Assembly (NCBI GenBank): GCA_963662515.1
Contig: OY759675.1
Coordinates: 3,410,001 to 3,474,000, forward strand
Source of the DNA: JAFGDI01 sp963662515
Lineage (GTDB): Bacteria; Planctomycetota; Phycisphaerae; Sedimentisphaerales; SM23-30
Direction: 5' to 3'
DNA length: 64,000 nucleotides
Part shown: one piece after another, positions 10,301 through 17,718 of the stretch
Layout of the letters: each line of letters begins with the position of its first letter
Position numbering within the stretch: position 1 is the stretch's first letter
Made by a program: the position numbers and the translations under genes
Notes under the pieces: generated by a model
Databases searched by the model: none
Told to the model about the DNA's origin: nothing
What the model saw: only the letters and a program-made list of their open reading frames with translations

Positions 10301-10872
10301 TTATCATAGCCGGTTAAATATAATGCTTCCGGAAGCGGTGCTATATAGCCCGGCAAATTATTACTGCTGTTAGGATCATAGAGGTCCTGCGTTAATAATT
10401 CCAGCTCCTCACATACGGTCTGGGCATATCTCCGCCCATGACCATCATAATAATTCTCCGTCCGCCTGCCCTGAGCATCGATCTCCAGTAGAACCTGCCC
10501 CAAAGCATTATTCAGACAATTTCTTACCAGATTTTCATTAGCAGCAGAGCCGGTACGATATTGATAATACTTAACAGGATAATCATACTTGTCATATACT
10601 ATCTCCTGAATTACTCCCGCCGGGTCGGTTATCTTCTCCGGACGACCATCAGCCAGGTAGGTATAAGAAGTTACAGCATAATCGCCATTAACCGGGTCAT
10701 TAACAAAGTCCAGCAGAGTCTTCTGCTGCACCAGATACTTATTATCCGCAACATTACCACTTATCGTACCATCAGACAGACCACCAAACATAATCTGGAC
10801 TACTCTACTTGCGGACATACCGCAAGTGAAAAAGACAAGCATTAAATAGAATGCCAGAGATATGATTCTCAT
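7360..10872 (-). CDS. RHS unit I: type-1 leader, two-thirds core, Gly-zipper tip
   Basis: 1,170 residues, the longest truncated unit. The signal peptide (MRIISLAFYLMLVFFTCGMSAS) is joined through the palindromes to core at GLSDGTISGN, matching about residue 1,550 of full-length unit A. From there the YD core parallels unit A closely in protein and DNA. The boundary is IDIDGRE near residue 1,035. The ~135-residue tip is rich in small residues (GISTGIGGISGGVMW, GLIGGGAAAI, GGGIIGSATG), suggesting membrane insertion or pore formation; no fold was recognised. The start overlaps the preceding PEP-CTERM gene by ATGA, so the two are translationally coupled, and its stop touches the next gene. Confidence 0.85.
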   Translation of the reverse strand: MRIISLAFYLMLVFFTCGMSASRVVQIMFGGLSDGTISGNVADNKYLVQQKTLLDFVNDPVNGDYAVTSYTYLADGRPEKITDPAGVIQEIVYDKYDYPVKYYQYRTGSAANENLVRNCLNNALGQVLLEIDAQGRRTENYYDGHGRRYAQTVCEELELLTQDLYDPNSSNNLPGYIAPLPEALYLTGYDNCDRVTCQLLPDYNNDGLWGHHYQGYNRAGQVVEKIYFEEYGQYVENFGWVYYIPRWKEEYEYDYAGRQERHYRGEVHWYYWTLMSNYEDISYYDNFGRLTYQAQSTYNYSGGPAVELAQGISYKYDDAGNKIYQWLYSRKEGSPENATAWSYDIFGRQISQTLDPTGPADPNNPNYLNLTSYYSYDNCDNLIKVTDAKGYITETGFDNANRKVEDYFAHVANESRVLSSKTEYYADNKVKRVTDFDRNGTTILKDIEYAYDSRGRLTDVFEDIDGVEVAQTSIYYNDYFDPNVPTVYQPEFSTQPFFTVRIDDGEGKTSWRKLDILGNLTEILYPSGLRQKMGYYWDGKLASRTYFNLDGSESEILYKYHSLGWLIEKEYPDGSYVKYDLDSFGRVFACQKFDSGDNGQGEYSFNYDVFDKIVGVRYPDNAVYGNSRRGDGQIDYSRITYDEVNDPNGVYRTYADFDWAGRQTTGFNFPDSSGWYAWLKYDGNGNLQQLDYMNGFGFNGETATTYGYNKDNQLNSITGDYYNLSGVTLDGLGRLKAGTETITPVSGTDIVNLLAFGYDRRGSLTSANIGSWSGSYGYKLDGNIENRTEAGLSEDFGYDFDGNGTDESNMLSEIAGNPVSWDKNGWLTSDGMHNFVYDYDGKMQVATSLIDSDITVTYQYDPMGNRVGRVETNSAGQIVSEKKYILDYSSKVPNILLEMQKVSGNWQISQKNYYYGNMLVMSTDGSNQNRRYYIHDRLGSVRVVTNRNISVLNNYTYSPFGEDLQSQTVETVVNNVRYAGYQYDNELSQYYVWARMYSPYMARFNGYDPVLGDFKEPLTLHQYLYCANDPVNHIDIDGREFNIASFSVSTGISTGIGGISGGVMWHKTGDVRYLLAGLASGAVSGLIGGGAAAISEAHWLVYYAGSAGGGIIGSATGRAITGDWQGFGVDAAITATLGGAFGVLGTLAPTDDVGLYMGLLMGDMDIIRTW
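10784..10828. repeat. Type-1 leader double palindrome, unit I (decayed)
   Basis: CCAAAC..ATCTGG at 10784-10798 has two mismatches. The second stem TACTTGCGG (10806-10814)/CCGCAAGTG (10820-10828) keeps its pairs with one T-G wobble. The 7-base spacer and 5-base loop are conserved. Confidence 0.65.
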
Positions 10873-11951
10873 TGAAGTGTGTTTTTGCGACGACTTAAAG
10901 CAAAACCACCAGCTATCAGTAATACTGCCGAAACCGGTTCTGGAGTAATAAAAACATCAAATGATTGTGAAGCATCTCCATAACCATAATTTGCCGGAAC
11001 TGCCGTAAATTCAGTTACACTCAGGTAATTAAAAGTGATAACTGACTGAATGGGCGGCCATACTATACCACCAAACCCACCAAACCCGCCACCGGGTATG
11101 ACCGGTGCGCCACTTGAACTCGTGGCGGTCAGAACATTATCCAAATCTACCTGATACACATAGCCATTAGCAGTCATCCAAAAACTGCCATCATTGGCAA
11201 AACAGATGTTAGAAATTCCTACTTCCGCTAAACCTACGGCCTGACCATCAACATAAGCGGTTACTGAGCTACTGCCGCTGGATAATATATATGGATCATT
11301 AATTAAGCAGGTCGCATAGCCGGTTAATGGGTCTATTTCATACAGTCCGTATGTCGTGCCTGTCGTTGCACTACCGCCACCAGTGCCGGGCTGCAACCAA
11401 TCCCAGTCACCTGGTATAGAAGGATTTGTTATGCCATCCGGAATTGGGGTACTCGTCCCTCCGGTTGTTGCCCCGGCAGACTTTACGCCGATAATTCTTC
11501 CTGATGGACTGACAGCTATATCGTAAAAACTGCCTATATCACACAGTTTACTTACTATACCGGAATTATATCGATATAGCGACGAACCTGTCATTGCATA
11601 TATACTACTTCCAGAAACTTCGATAGTTTTAACACCAGCTATATCAACTACTGGATAATTTATTTCTGTAGCAGTATCAAGCCGACAAATCGAACTGTTT
11701 TTTGTATTGATAAAATAGGGTACACCTGCCGAATCAAGAGTTATAGATTTAGACAATTTGCCATCAAAATAATCTCCCCAAGGGTCATAAAATCGATCCT
11801 TTGGATATAGATCGCCAAATGTCTTTGCCTGCGTCTCCAGATTAACTACTGCATAGTCCCAACTGACATTACAAAACCAAGCTTCCATGGAACTGGCAAA
11901 ACTAGAACTCGACAAACACAATATTATCAACGAAATACAACTTTTAAACAT
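10869..11951 (-). CDS. PEP-CTERM surface protein coupled to RHS unit I
   Basis: 360 residues with a signal peptide (LIILCLSSSSFASS), a repetitive beta-rich middle resembling propeller blades (SLYRYNSGIVSKLCDIGSFYDIAVSPSGRI, ..TYGLYEIDPLTGYATCL), glycine-rich linkers, and a C-terminal PEP-CTERM signal (PEPVSAVLLIAGGFALSRRKN). PEP-CTERM proteins are sorted by exosortase to the envelope surface. GAGG precedes the start. The stop overlaps the RHS start as ATGA; a close paralogue at 25550-26629 has the same arrangement with unit C. A surface partner or anchor for the RHS protein is plausible but inferred. It lies 15 bases after the macro gene. Confidence 0.8.
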   Translation of the reverse strand: MFKSCISLIILCLSSSSFASSMEAWFCNVSWDYAVVNLETQAKTFGDLYPKDRFYDPWGDYFDGKLSKSITLDSAGVPYFINTKNSSICRLDTATEINYPVVDIAGVKTIEVSGSSIYAMTGSSLYRYNSGIVSKLCDIGSFYDIAVSPSGRIIGVKSAGATTGGTSTPIPDGITNPSIPGDWDWLQPGTGGGSATTGTTYGLYEIDPLTGYATCLINDPYILSSGSSSVTAYVDGQAVGLAEVGISNICFANDGSFWMTANGYVYQVDLDNVLTATSSSGAPVIPGGGFGGFGGIVWPPIQSVITFNYLSVTEFTAVPANYGYGDASQSFDVFITPEPVSAVLLIAGGFALSRRKNTLQ

Positions 11952-11966
11952 TTATACCTCATTTCT

Positions 11967-12434
11967 TTACTTTTTGACATATTCAACAATTACAACTTGA
12001 GCTTCTGTAAACATTTTATTCAATTCATCAATTATAATAGCTAAAGACTTTTCTTTATTAAAAGAACCAGAGCCAGCTCCTACCAGAGGAATTGCCACCG
12101 ATTTAAATTTGTGCTTATTAATAATATCAATAGCACTTTCAATCGAATTGCGAATAGATTCTTCTGAAGCTCTCCAAAATACATTAATACCGGCAACATG
12201 AATAATGCCCTTATAAGGCAGATTACCAGCACTTGTCAATACAGCTTTACCAAGTGGTATTGGGCCAAGTTTAGCAAGTTCCTTAAATGGTTGCAAGCCA
12301 CCTCGCTTTTTTATGGCACCTGAAACACCCTGAGGCAATAACAACCACCATGGAATAATATTTCTATTCCATGGATTGACAATAACCTCTACAGGCTGAT
12401 CAAGAAGATTACCTTTGACAATTGTTATATTCAT
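11967..12434 (-). CDS. Macro-domain protein (unit H)
   Basis: 155 residues from ATG 12434 (MNITIVKGNLLDQPVEVIVNP), GGA about ten bases upstream. Close paralogue of the gene at 899-1366, with the same IPLVGAGSGSF loop. An earlier TTG would add five residues but lacks a ribosome site. It is preceded by a broken tail of the unit-K-type membrane gene and lies downstream of the unit H immunity candidate and just before the next PEP-CTERM gene. The close similarity to the unit K copy, with linked flanking sequence, argues for duplication of a cassette. ADP-ribose binding is family knowledge; a role in toxin neutralisation is inference. Confidence 0.8.
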   Translation of the reverse strand: MNITIVKGNLLDQPVEVIVNPWNRNIIPWWLLLPQGVSGAIKKRGGLQPFKELAKLGPIPLGKAVLTSAGNLPYKGIIHVAGINVFWRASEESIRNSIESAIDIINKHKFKSVAIPLVGAGSGSFNKEKSLAIIIDELNKMFTEAQVVIVEYVKK

Positions 12435-12436
12435 AT

Positions 12437-12484
12437 TTAGCAATTCCAAAATATCAGGCCGTCAAGTTTATCGTAAGGAACAGG
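12437..12484 (-). pseudogene. C-terminal remnant of the unit-K-type membrane gene
   Basis: Sixteen codons read PVPYDKLDGLIFWNC then TAA, matching the end of the membrane protein at 1363-1944 (PVPYDNLDGLIFWNCNI) with a premature stop. Upstream the similarity stops at a TCACGAAG dispersed repeat, which looks like a deletion boundary. Confidence 0.75.
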
Positions 12485-12534
12485 TCACGAAGTTACATAC
12501 TTCTGTTACCCATCGGTTAAAGTATTGTTTATGG

Positions 12535-12969
12535 TTACAATTTAATCAATTCTCCTTTTTCTTTTACATCAAGATTTTTACCTTTCATGAAAACTACAAG
12601 ACTTTTTTCATAATCTTCATTATTGTTTAAAAATTCTGACAAGCATACTCCGTATCTAAACAGGTATATATCCCCCTTATATTTGTAAGGCTCGCCATCC
12701 AAAAGCATAATTTTCTTTAATGCCTCATTGTCAGTAAAAATATTGACATCATCAACCTTAATGTTTATATTTTCACCAAAACCAAAGTGTGACAGTAAAT
12801 TATTTGTTTTAGAGAAACCAATATTGATATCAAAATACAAGAAAGAGGTATCCCCAAAATAATTTTTTGTTTCCGCAGAGGGCTTTCCCATTCTACGAAT
12901 TACTTCTTCCTGAGTCATACCAAAATTTAGGTAATTAACTCCAACATACGGTTCAACTATAAATTTCAT
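12535..12969 (-). CDS. Small soluble protein, probable immunity of unit H nuclease
   Basis: 144 residues, no signal or membrane segment; AAGGGAA precedes the ATG. It opens with GVNYLNFGMTQEEVIRRMGKPSAE, a pattern seen in small SmpA-like and immunity folds where a strand and helix precede a G-x-P turn. Acidic overall, as expected of a protein that binds a nuclease. It lies 10 bases after the stop of an RHS protein with an HNH-type tip, the usual immunity position. Family not recognised with certainty. Confidence 0.65.
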   Translation of the reverse strand: MKFIVEPYVGVNYLNFGMTQEEVIRRMGKPSAETKNYFGDTSFLYFDINIGFSKTNNLLSHFGFGENINIKVDDVNIFTDNEALKKIMLLDGEPYKYKGDIYLFRYGVCLSEFLNNNEDYEKSLVVFMKGKNLDVKEKGELIKL

Positions 12970-12979
12970 ATATTCCCTT

Positions 12980-14278
12980 TCATTTATCTAATAAACCTAT
13001 GCCATACGCATAATCTAGCATTTCTCTCATGGCCTGATTGTACTTTCTTGGGTCGCCTACTTCGCTGGCTACACGCCTTATGTCTCTTAATTCGATTGCC
13101 ATAGCATCACGCATTTGACCGTTGTTTATCATATTTTCAAGAACATCTCGATACTCTCTATTACCCATCATGTGAGCATGACTTGAAGTCTTGCGATGAT
13201 CACTTGGATCCATCTGTATCGCAGGCATATCGTTGTAATCCATATCATAAGTTGATTTTGCTGGCATATGGTGCGAATCGAGTCCATCGCCTTTAGGCAA
13301 TATCATATCACCATGTCTGCCGCCCATATACCGCTTCATAACTTTTGAACCCATACCTGACAGGGCATCAAAGACTTTACCTCCGCCAACCTCCATACCA
13401 ACATCAATAGCCATACTAACCATAATGCTACTAAATGATGCGCCACTGGTAACCATTCTGGCATAATCCATCACCGATGAGCCAATATCCTGAGCATTTG
13501 AGGCCATTTGAGCGTATCGCCCCATAGCGGTTACATTGTCCATCATAGCAAATCTTCCATCCGGGTCATACATATTAATAGGATCATTCAGACAATACAG
13601 ATATTGATGTAAAGTCAGCGGCTCCTGATAATCACCCAATACAGGATCATAACCATTGAACCTTGCCATATACGGCGAATACATTCTTGCCCAGACATAA
13701 TACTGAGACAGTTCATTATCATACTGATAACCAGCGTATCTTACATTATTAACAACCGTCTCTGTTGTCTGACCGGCAATATCTTCACCATACGGTGTAT
13801 AAGTGTAATTATTCAGAACGGATATACTGCGATTAGTCACAACCCGCACACTACCAAGACGGTCGTGGATATAATACCTGCGGTTAGTATTCTGACCGTC
13901 AGTACTCATAACCAGCATACTGCCATAGTAGTAATTCTTTTGGGTGACAACCCAGTTACCAGAAACCTTTGTCATTTCCAGCAGTATCTTGGGGACCTTG
14001 CCAGTATAGTCGAGAATGTATTTCTTTTCAGATACAATCTGACCGCTGGCATCTGTTTCAACTCTACCAACACGATTACCCATCGGGTCGTATTGATAAG
14101 TTACAGTAATATCAGGGTCAATCAAACTTGTCGCCGTTTGCATTTTGCCATCATAATCATAAGCAAATGTATGCATTCCGTCAGAGGTAAGCCAGACAGG
14201 CATAGCTTGCACCAGACTACAAACTATCAAGCATATAAACCATGCTATATAAATTGTCTTGTTCGATATTGTTTTCAT
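12980..14278 (-). CDS. RHS unit H: type-2 leader, SHH-type HNH nuclease tip
   Basis: About 432 residues from ATG 14278 (MKTISNKTIYIAWFICLIVC, signal peptide). The type-2 leader ends QAMPV and joins the core at WLTSDGMHTFAYDYDGK. The boundary is MYDPDGRF near residue 242. The tip (~190 residues) has a helical linker, then GLDSHHMPAKSTY, QMDPSDHRKTSSHA and a helical end with ELRDIRRVASEVGDPRKYNQAM. The SHH signature with a following D-H-R matches the HNH/endonuclease VII toxin family Tox-SHH as I know it: a metal-dependent DNase with the SHH histidines in the active site. This is the best-supported toxin assignment in the array. A GTG four codons upstream is an alternative start. Confidence 0.85.
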   Translation of the reverse strand: MKTISNKTIYIAWFICLIVCSLVQAMPVWLTSDGMHTFAYDYDGKMQTATSLIDPDITVTYQYDPMGNRVGRVETDASGQIVSEKKYILDYTGKVPKILLEMTKVSGNWVVTQKNYYYGSMLVMSTDGQNTNRRYYIHDRLGSVRVVTNRSISVLNNYTYTPYGEDIAGQTTETVVNNVRYAGYQYDNELSQYYVWARMYSPYMARFNGYDPVLGDYQEPLTLHQYLYCLNDPINMYDPDGRFAMMDNVTAMGRYAQMASNAQDIGSSVMDYARMVTSGASFSSIMVSMAIDVGMEVGGGKVFDALSGMGSKVMKRYMGGRHGDMILPKGDGLDSHHMPAKSTYDMDYNDMPAIQMDPSDHRKTSSHAHMMGNREYRDVLENMINNGQMRDAMAIELRDIRRVASEVGDPRKYNQAMREMLDYAYGIGLLDK

Positions 14279-14484
14279 TAAGTTAGCCACATAGAGCGCA
14301 AAGAATTTTCACCACAGAGGTCACAGAGGCCACAGAGTTTTTTAACCGCAGATAAACGCCGATTCACGCAGAATATTACATTTCCTTTGCGTCTTGGCGA
14401 CTTTGCGTTTAAACATTTTTTCACCACGAAGGTTGGAAGGTCACGAAGTATAGGATATTATTCAATTGTCAAAGATACGATATT
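14279..14484. repeat. Dispersed-repeat spacer between units G and H
   Basis: No gene. It holds fragments that recur between units: CACCACAGAGGTCACAGAGG, AACCGCAGATAAACGCCGAT followed by TCACGCAG, GCGTCTTGGCGACTTTGCG, and CACCACGAAGG with GGTCACGAAGT. Such phrases are common as intergenic repeats in planctomycete-like genomes. Confidence 0.65.
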
Positions 14485-14730
14485 CTAATGCCAGCTATTA
14501 ACAATATCTATTAAATTTTCTATCTCCAAACCAAAAGAGTTTGGTTCATCGTTTTCCTTTAATCCATTTCTGCAAAACTCGTCAGAAAGGACTCCGATGA
14601 TTTCTTTAATTTCATTAGTTTTAAAATTCAAATTGTTTTCATAAAGCTGTTTGTAATAAGGCATATTGTTTTTAAGCAATATTTCAAAGAGAAGCTTTTT
14701 ATCTTTTTCTGACAGCAATACTCTTTTCAC
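14485..14730 (-). CDS. Small charged protein, unit G accessory
   Basis: 81 residues from GTG 14730, with GAGGTG five bases upstream (MKRVLLSEKDKKLLFEILLKNN..). Soluble, helical and rich in Lys/Glu; no family recognised. It follows the 95-residue immunity candidate of unit G by 33 bases and precedes a repeat spacer. It may be a second immunity protein or an orphan left from a lost unit. Confidence 0.5.
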   Translation of the reverse strand: MKRVLLSEKDKKLLFEILLKNNMPYYKQLYENNLNFKTNEIKEIIGVLSDEFCRNGLKENDEPNSFGLEIENLIDIVNSWH

Positions 14731-14763
14731 AACGCACCTCTTTATTTGTATTTAGTGAAATGG

Positions 14764-15051
14764 CTATATTTTGTCAACAAATTCAATACCTAAGATAGCG
14801 TCATTAACAATACAACCTTTTTTAATTGTGCCAAAATCTAAAACAATAAGCCCATATTCCTGATGATCAAGTTCAATACAGGCTTTATGCTGGCACATAT
14901 TCTGGTCGTCATTAGGTACAAAACTAATGTATGCATTTGTTTTTTTATAACAAATCGTACACTGTTTTAACAGGTCAATAATTTCTATTTTTATTTTATT
15001 TGCAATAGCAAACTCAACAATCCATGTGGGGTCGTAAATCTCTTGTTCCAT
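14764..15051 (-). CDS. Probable immunity protein for the unit G ribonuclease
   Basis: 95 residues from ATG 15051 (MEQEIYDPTWIVEFAIANKI), preferred because GGAG lies six bases upstream; an ATG at 15063 overlaps the RHS stop as TAATG. Soluble and acidic, with a paired-cysteine look (QCTICYK, MCQHKACIE) that could bind metal. Its position directly behind a RelE-like RNase tip makes it the likely neutraliser. Family not named from sequence. Confidence 0.65.
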   Translation of the reverse strand: MEQEIYDPTWIVEFAIANKIKIEIIDLLKQCTICYKKTNAYISFVPNDDQNMCQHKACIELDHQEYGLIVLDFGTIKKGCIVNDAILGIEFVDKI

Positions 15052-15062
15052 AATAATCTCCA

Positions 15063-16232
15063 TTATTTAAAGCTGCTTCCATTTTTCATTGCAGTAATAA
15101 CCGTGTTTGTTAATGGGTCAAATATTACTCTAACATTATCATAGACAATTACTAATCTACCTTCCTTTCCTGGTGATGATTGCCCCCAAATTAAAGCATT
15201 TTCAATTATAGAAGGCGTAAGACCTCTTTGAGACAGCCTTTCAAGAGCATGTGAATAATAACTGATTCCATTAATGTTTGACATATCTTGCCAGCCCGCA
15301 GGGGTAACTCTAGTTGAAATGGAGTTATATAAATTCCTAATTGGACCCATTAGTCTATTTGCATACAAAGATGCTTGAAGACCCCTAAATTCTAAAGCCA
15401 TAACTGCCTGACCAGCCAATGCCAAAACTCTGCCGCCAACATTAGCTGCGGCAGAATACAGAGAAGCTCCGATGCCTGTTGAGGCATTAAGGTCATTAAT
15501 AAGGAATCGACCGTCTGGATCGATAGCGTTTATTGGGTCGTTCAAACAATAGAGATATTGATGTAGTGTCAGTGGTTCTTTGAAGTCACCAAGAACCGGA
15601 TCATAACCATTGAACCGAGACATATAAGGCGAGTACATACGCGCCCATACATAATACTGACTTAATTCAGAATCGTAATTGTAACCGGCATACCTTACAT
15701 TATTAATGACCGTTTCATTTGTCTGGCTGGCAATATCTTCGCCATAAGGCGTATAAGTATAATTGTTGAGGACAGCAATGTTACGATTAGTAACAGCTCT
15801 GACGCTACCCAAGCGGTCATGAATATAGTAACGCCGATTCTGATTACTACCATCAGTTGACATAACCAGCATATTACCATAATAGTAATTCTTTTGGGTA
15901 ACTTGCCAGTTGCCGGAAACCTTGCTCATCTCCAGCAGTATCTTGGGAACCTTACTACTGTAATCAAGTATATACTTTTTCTCTGAAACTATCTGTCCAG
16001 CAGAATTTGTCTCAACCCTGCCGACTCTATTACCCATCGGGTCATAATTGTAAGTAACAGTTATATCAGGGTCAATCAGGCTGGTCGCAACCTGCATTTT
16101 ACCATCATAATCATAAGCAAAGCTGTGCATACCATCTGAGGTAAGCCAGGCAGGCATTGCCTGCACCAGACTGCAAACTATCAAGCATATAAACCATGCT
16201 ATGTAATATGTCTTGTTAGATATTGTTTTCAT
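15063..16232 (-). CDS. RHS unit G: type-2 leader, DUF4258/RelE-like RNase tip
   Basis: About 389 residues from ATG 16232 (type-2 signal peptide, ending QAMPAWLTSDGMHSF). The boundary is IDPDGRF near residue 241. The tip opens LINDLNAS.GIGASLYS, as in unit K, then diverges into ISYYSHALERLSQRGLTPSI..ALIWGQ, with RLVIVYDNVRVIFDPLTNTVITAM at its end. The H-x3-R-x3-RG start followed by a beta-meander is the pattern of DUF4258 and of BECR-fold RNase toxins such as those on CdiA tips. I infer an RNase; the exact RNA target is unknown. A longer frame upstream would run into the repeat spacer and is less likely. Confidence 0.8.
   Translation of the reverse strand: MKTISNKTYYIAWFICLIVCSLVQAMPAWLTSDGMHSFAYDYDGKMQVATSLIDPDITVTYNYDPMGNRVGRVETNSAGQIVSEKKYILDYSSKVPKILLEMSKVSGNWQVTQKNYYYGNMLVMSTDGSNQNRRYYIHDRLGSVRAVTNRNIAVLNNYTYTPYGEDIASQTNETVINNVRYAGYNYDSELSQYYVWARMYSPYMSRFNGYDPVLGDFKEPLTLHQYLYCLNDPINAIDPDGRFLINDLNASTGIGASLYSAAANVGGRVLALAGQAVMALEFRGLQASLYANRLMGPIRNLYNSISTRVTPAGWQDMSNINGISYYSHALERLSQRGLTPSIIENALIWGQSSPGKEGRLVIVYDNVRVIFDPLTNTVITAMKNGSSFK
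16151..16163. repeat. Type-2 leader palindrome, unit G
   Basis: CAGGCA/TGCCTG around one T, exactly at the join of the type-2 signal peptide to RHS core. Unit E has AGGCA/TGCCT at 19582-19592; unit H has a decayed version near 14198-14210. Confidence 0.55.
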
Positions 16233-16470
16233 TAAGTTAGCCACATAGATCGCATAGAACACAAAGAAGATTTTCAAACCATGAAGTTCATGAAGGACAT
16301 GAAGGTTTTAATCTTTAACCTTCTTCGTGAACTTCGTGCCTTCGTGGTGAATATTATTTTCTCTTGGCGGTCTGCGTTAGCCTGTTGAGGTACTCCAAAA
16401 TCCGACTAAGGCATCAATTTTTAACCAACCTCCAATTACTAATGCTATCCAAAATAATACAATTAATATC
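16233..16470. repeat. Dispersed-repeat spacer between units F and G
   Basis: No gene. Contains CACATAGATCGCATAGAACA, CATGAAGTTCATGAAGGACA, CTTCGTGAACTTCGTGCC and CTTGGCGGTCTGCG phrases, partly inverted relative to each other. Confidence 0.55.
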
Positions 16471-16653
16471 CTAGCTCAAATCATTTGTGTTATTCTTTTT
16501 TTTATGAGCAACATAATTTCCAACAAGAACAAGGGTGACCACCAATACATACATTGAATACCAAAAATAATCACCTCCCTTAAATGGAGTTGTTTTCATC
16601 CATCCTAAAACAAGAGCTAATATCCAAAATATTATCATTAAAAATAAACGCAT
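16471..16653 (-). CDS. Two-helix membrane protein, probable immunity of unit F
   Basis: 60 residues; GGAGG seven bases before ATG. Two membrane helices (LFLMIIFWILALVLGW and YSMYVLVVTLVLVGNYV) are joined by KTTPFKGGDYFW, with a charged C-terminus. It shares the W-x-K-x-x-P-x(3)-G/S-x-x-W plan with the two proteins at 26743-27137, which follow unit B, whose tip is homologous to this unit's tip. The repeated pairing supports an immunity role in the membrane (inference). Confidence 0.7.
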   Translation of the reverse strand: MRLFLMIIFWILALVLGWMKTTPFKGGDYFWYSMYVLVVTLVLVGNYVAHKKKNNTNDLS

Positions 16654-16665
16654 AAAAAACCTCCG

Positions 16666-17622
16666 TTAATTAGTAATAGCATCAACTGTACTATCTGTTG
16701 CATTCATTAGAAGTACTCTATCTAAATTAACCATAAACAGATTACACGCATCCTTGAACGCCTCAATTGATGTTGCAGGCTCCATTAAGTCGGCAGAACC
16801 GCCAATGATAGCTCCCAAAACACCTGATACACCAATTTTTAACAATGAATTACTATCGTATCCAGAAAGACCTTCATTTAACACATCGGTTAAAACATTT
16901 CCAGCAGCCGCAGCCGCAGAAAAACTGCCTGTTTTCATTGCAACACTTGTTTCTAAATAAGCTCCAGCATACCCAGAAAGAAACAAAGCGCCTTGATTAA
17001 CATTCTCGGGACCAGTCACCGAATTAACAAAACCTCCTACCATACCATTCCAGTGTGACGCATACTTTATTATGCTTGATGTTAGCCTTTCCTTCATTTC
17101 ATGTTTAACCGCAAACTCCTTGCCTCTTTGATACATATCAGTTGCAAAGTCGCCCAACATAGTTAAGAAGCGACCATCTCTATCAATAGCATTAATCGGA
17201 TCATTCTGACAATACAAATATTGATGTAATGTCAGCGGCTCCTTGAAATCGCCCAACACTGGGTCGTAGCCGTTGAAACGAGCCATGTACGGTGAATACA
17301 TTCTGGCCCAGACATAATACTGGGCAAGTTCGCTGTCAAAGTTGTAACCAGCAAACCTTACATCGTTTACAACCGTCTCCGTTGTCTGGCTGGCGACATC
17401 CTCGCCGAAAGGCGTATAGGTATAATTATTCAGAACCGATATACTGCGGTTAGTAACCACTCGTACACTGCCAAGTCTATCATGAATGTAGTAGCGCCGA
17501 TTCTGGTTACTTCCATCAGTACTCATTACAAGCATATTACCATAATAGTAATTCTTCTGAAATATTCTTTTGCCACAAAGCGAGTACGCTCCGATTGCAT
17601 CGGGAAACGCAAAGAAACACAA
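16666..17622 (-). CDS. RHS unit F: leaderless fragment, hydrophobic tip
   Basis: Core similarity begins only at QKNYYYGNMLVMSTDG (near 17560). The preceding ~20 codons (MCFFAFPDAIGAYSLCGKR) come from a spacer repeat like that before unit D, so there is no signal peptide and the native start is lost. The boundary is IDRDGRF near residue 150. The ~167-residue tip (KEFAVKHEMKERLTSSIIKY, VNSVTGPENVNQGALFLSGY, LLKIGVSGVLGAIIGGSAD) is homologous to unit B. It is probably not secreted as it stands: a silent tip store or a decaying unit. Confidence 0.7.
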   Translation of the reverse strand: MCFFAFPDAIGAYSLCGKRIFQKNYYYGNMLVMSTDGSNQNRRYYIHDRLGSVRVVTNRSISVLNNYTYTPFGEDVASQTTETVVNDVRFAGYNFDSELAQYYVWARMYSPYMARFNGYDPVLGDFKEPLTLHQYLYCQNDPINAIDRDGRFLTMLGDFATDMYQRGKEFAVKHEMKERLTSSIIKYASHWNGMVGGFVNSVTGPENVNQGALFLSGYAGAYLETSVAMKTGSFSAAAAAGNVLTDVLNEGLSGYDSNSLLKIGVSGVLGAIIGGSADLMEPATSIEAFKDACNLFMVNLDRVLLMNATDSTVDAITN

Positions 17623-17718
17623 AGATATATTTCACCATGAAGTTATTGAAGGTCACGAAGTTTGCTATTCAATTTTCAAAGAAATTCAACAAGCACCAAG
17701 TGTTTCCTGATACTGCTT
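17575..17718. repeat. Dispersed-repeat spacer before unit F
   Basis: CACAAAGCGAGTACGCTCCG matches the spacer before unit D (CACAAAGTGAGTACCTCCGC), followed by CACCATGAAG and GGTCACGAAG phrases and a TCAATTTTCAAAGAAATTC tail like those at 14460 and 19800. It overlaps the artificial 5' end of unit F. Confidence 0.55.

Noticed and set aside
10053..10845. Plus-strand frames opposite RHS cores (also at 32579-34832)
   Set aside because: Mirror frames of the RHS coding strand; they recur wherever the core is duplicated.
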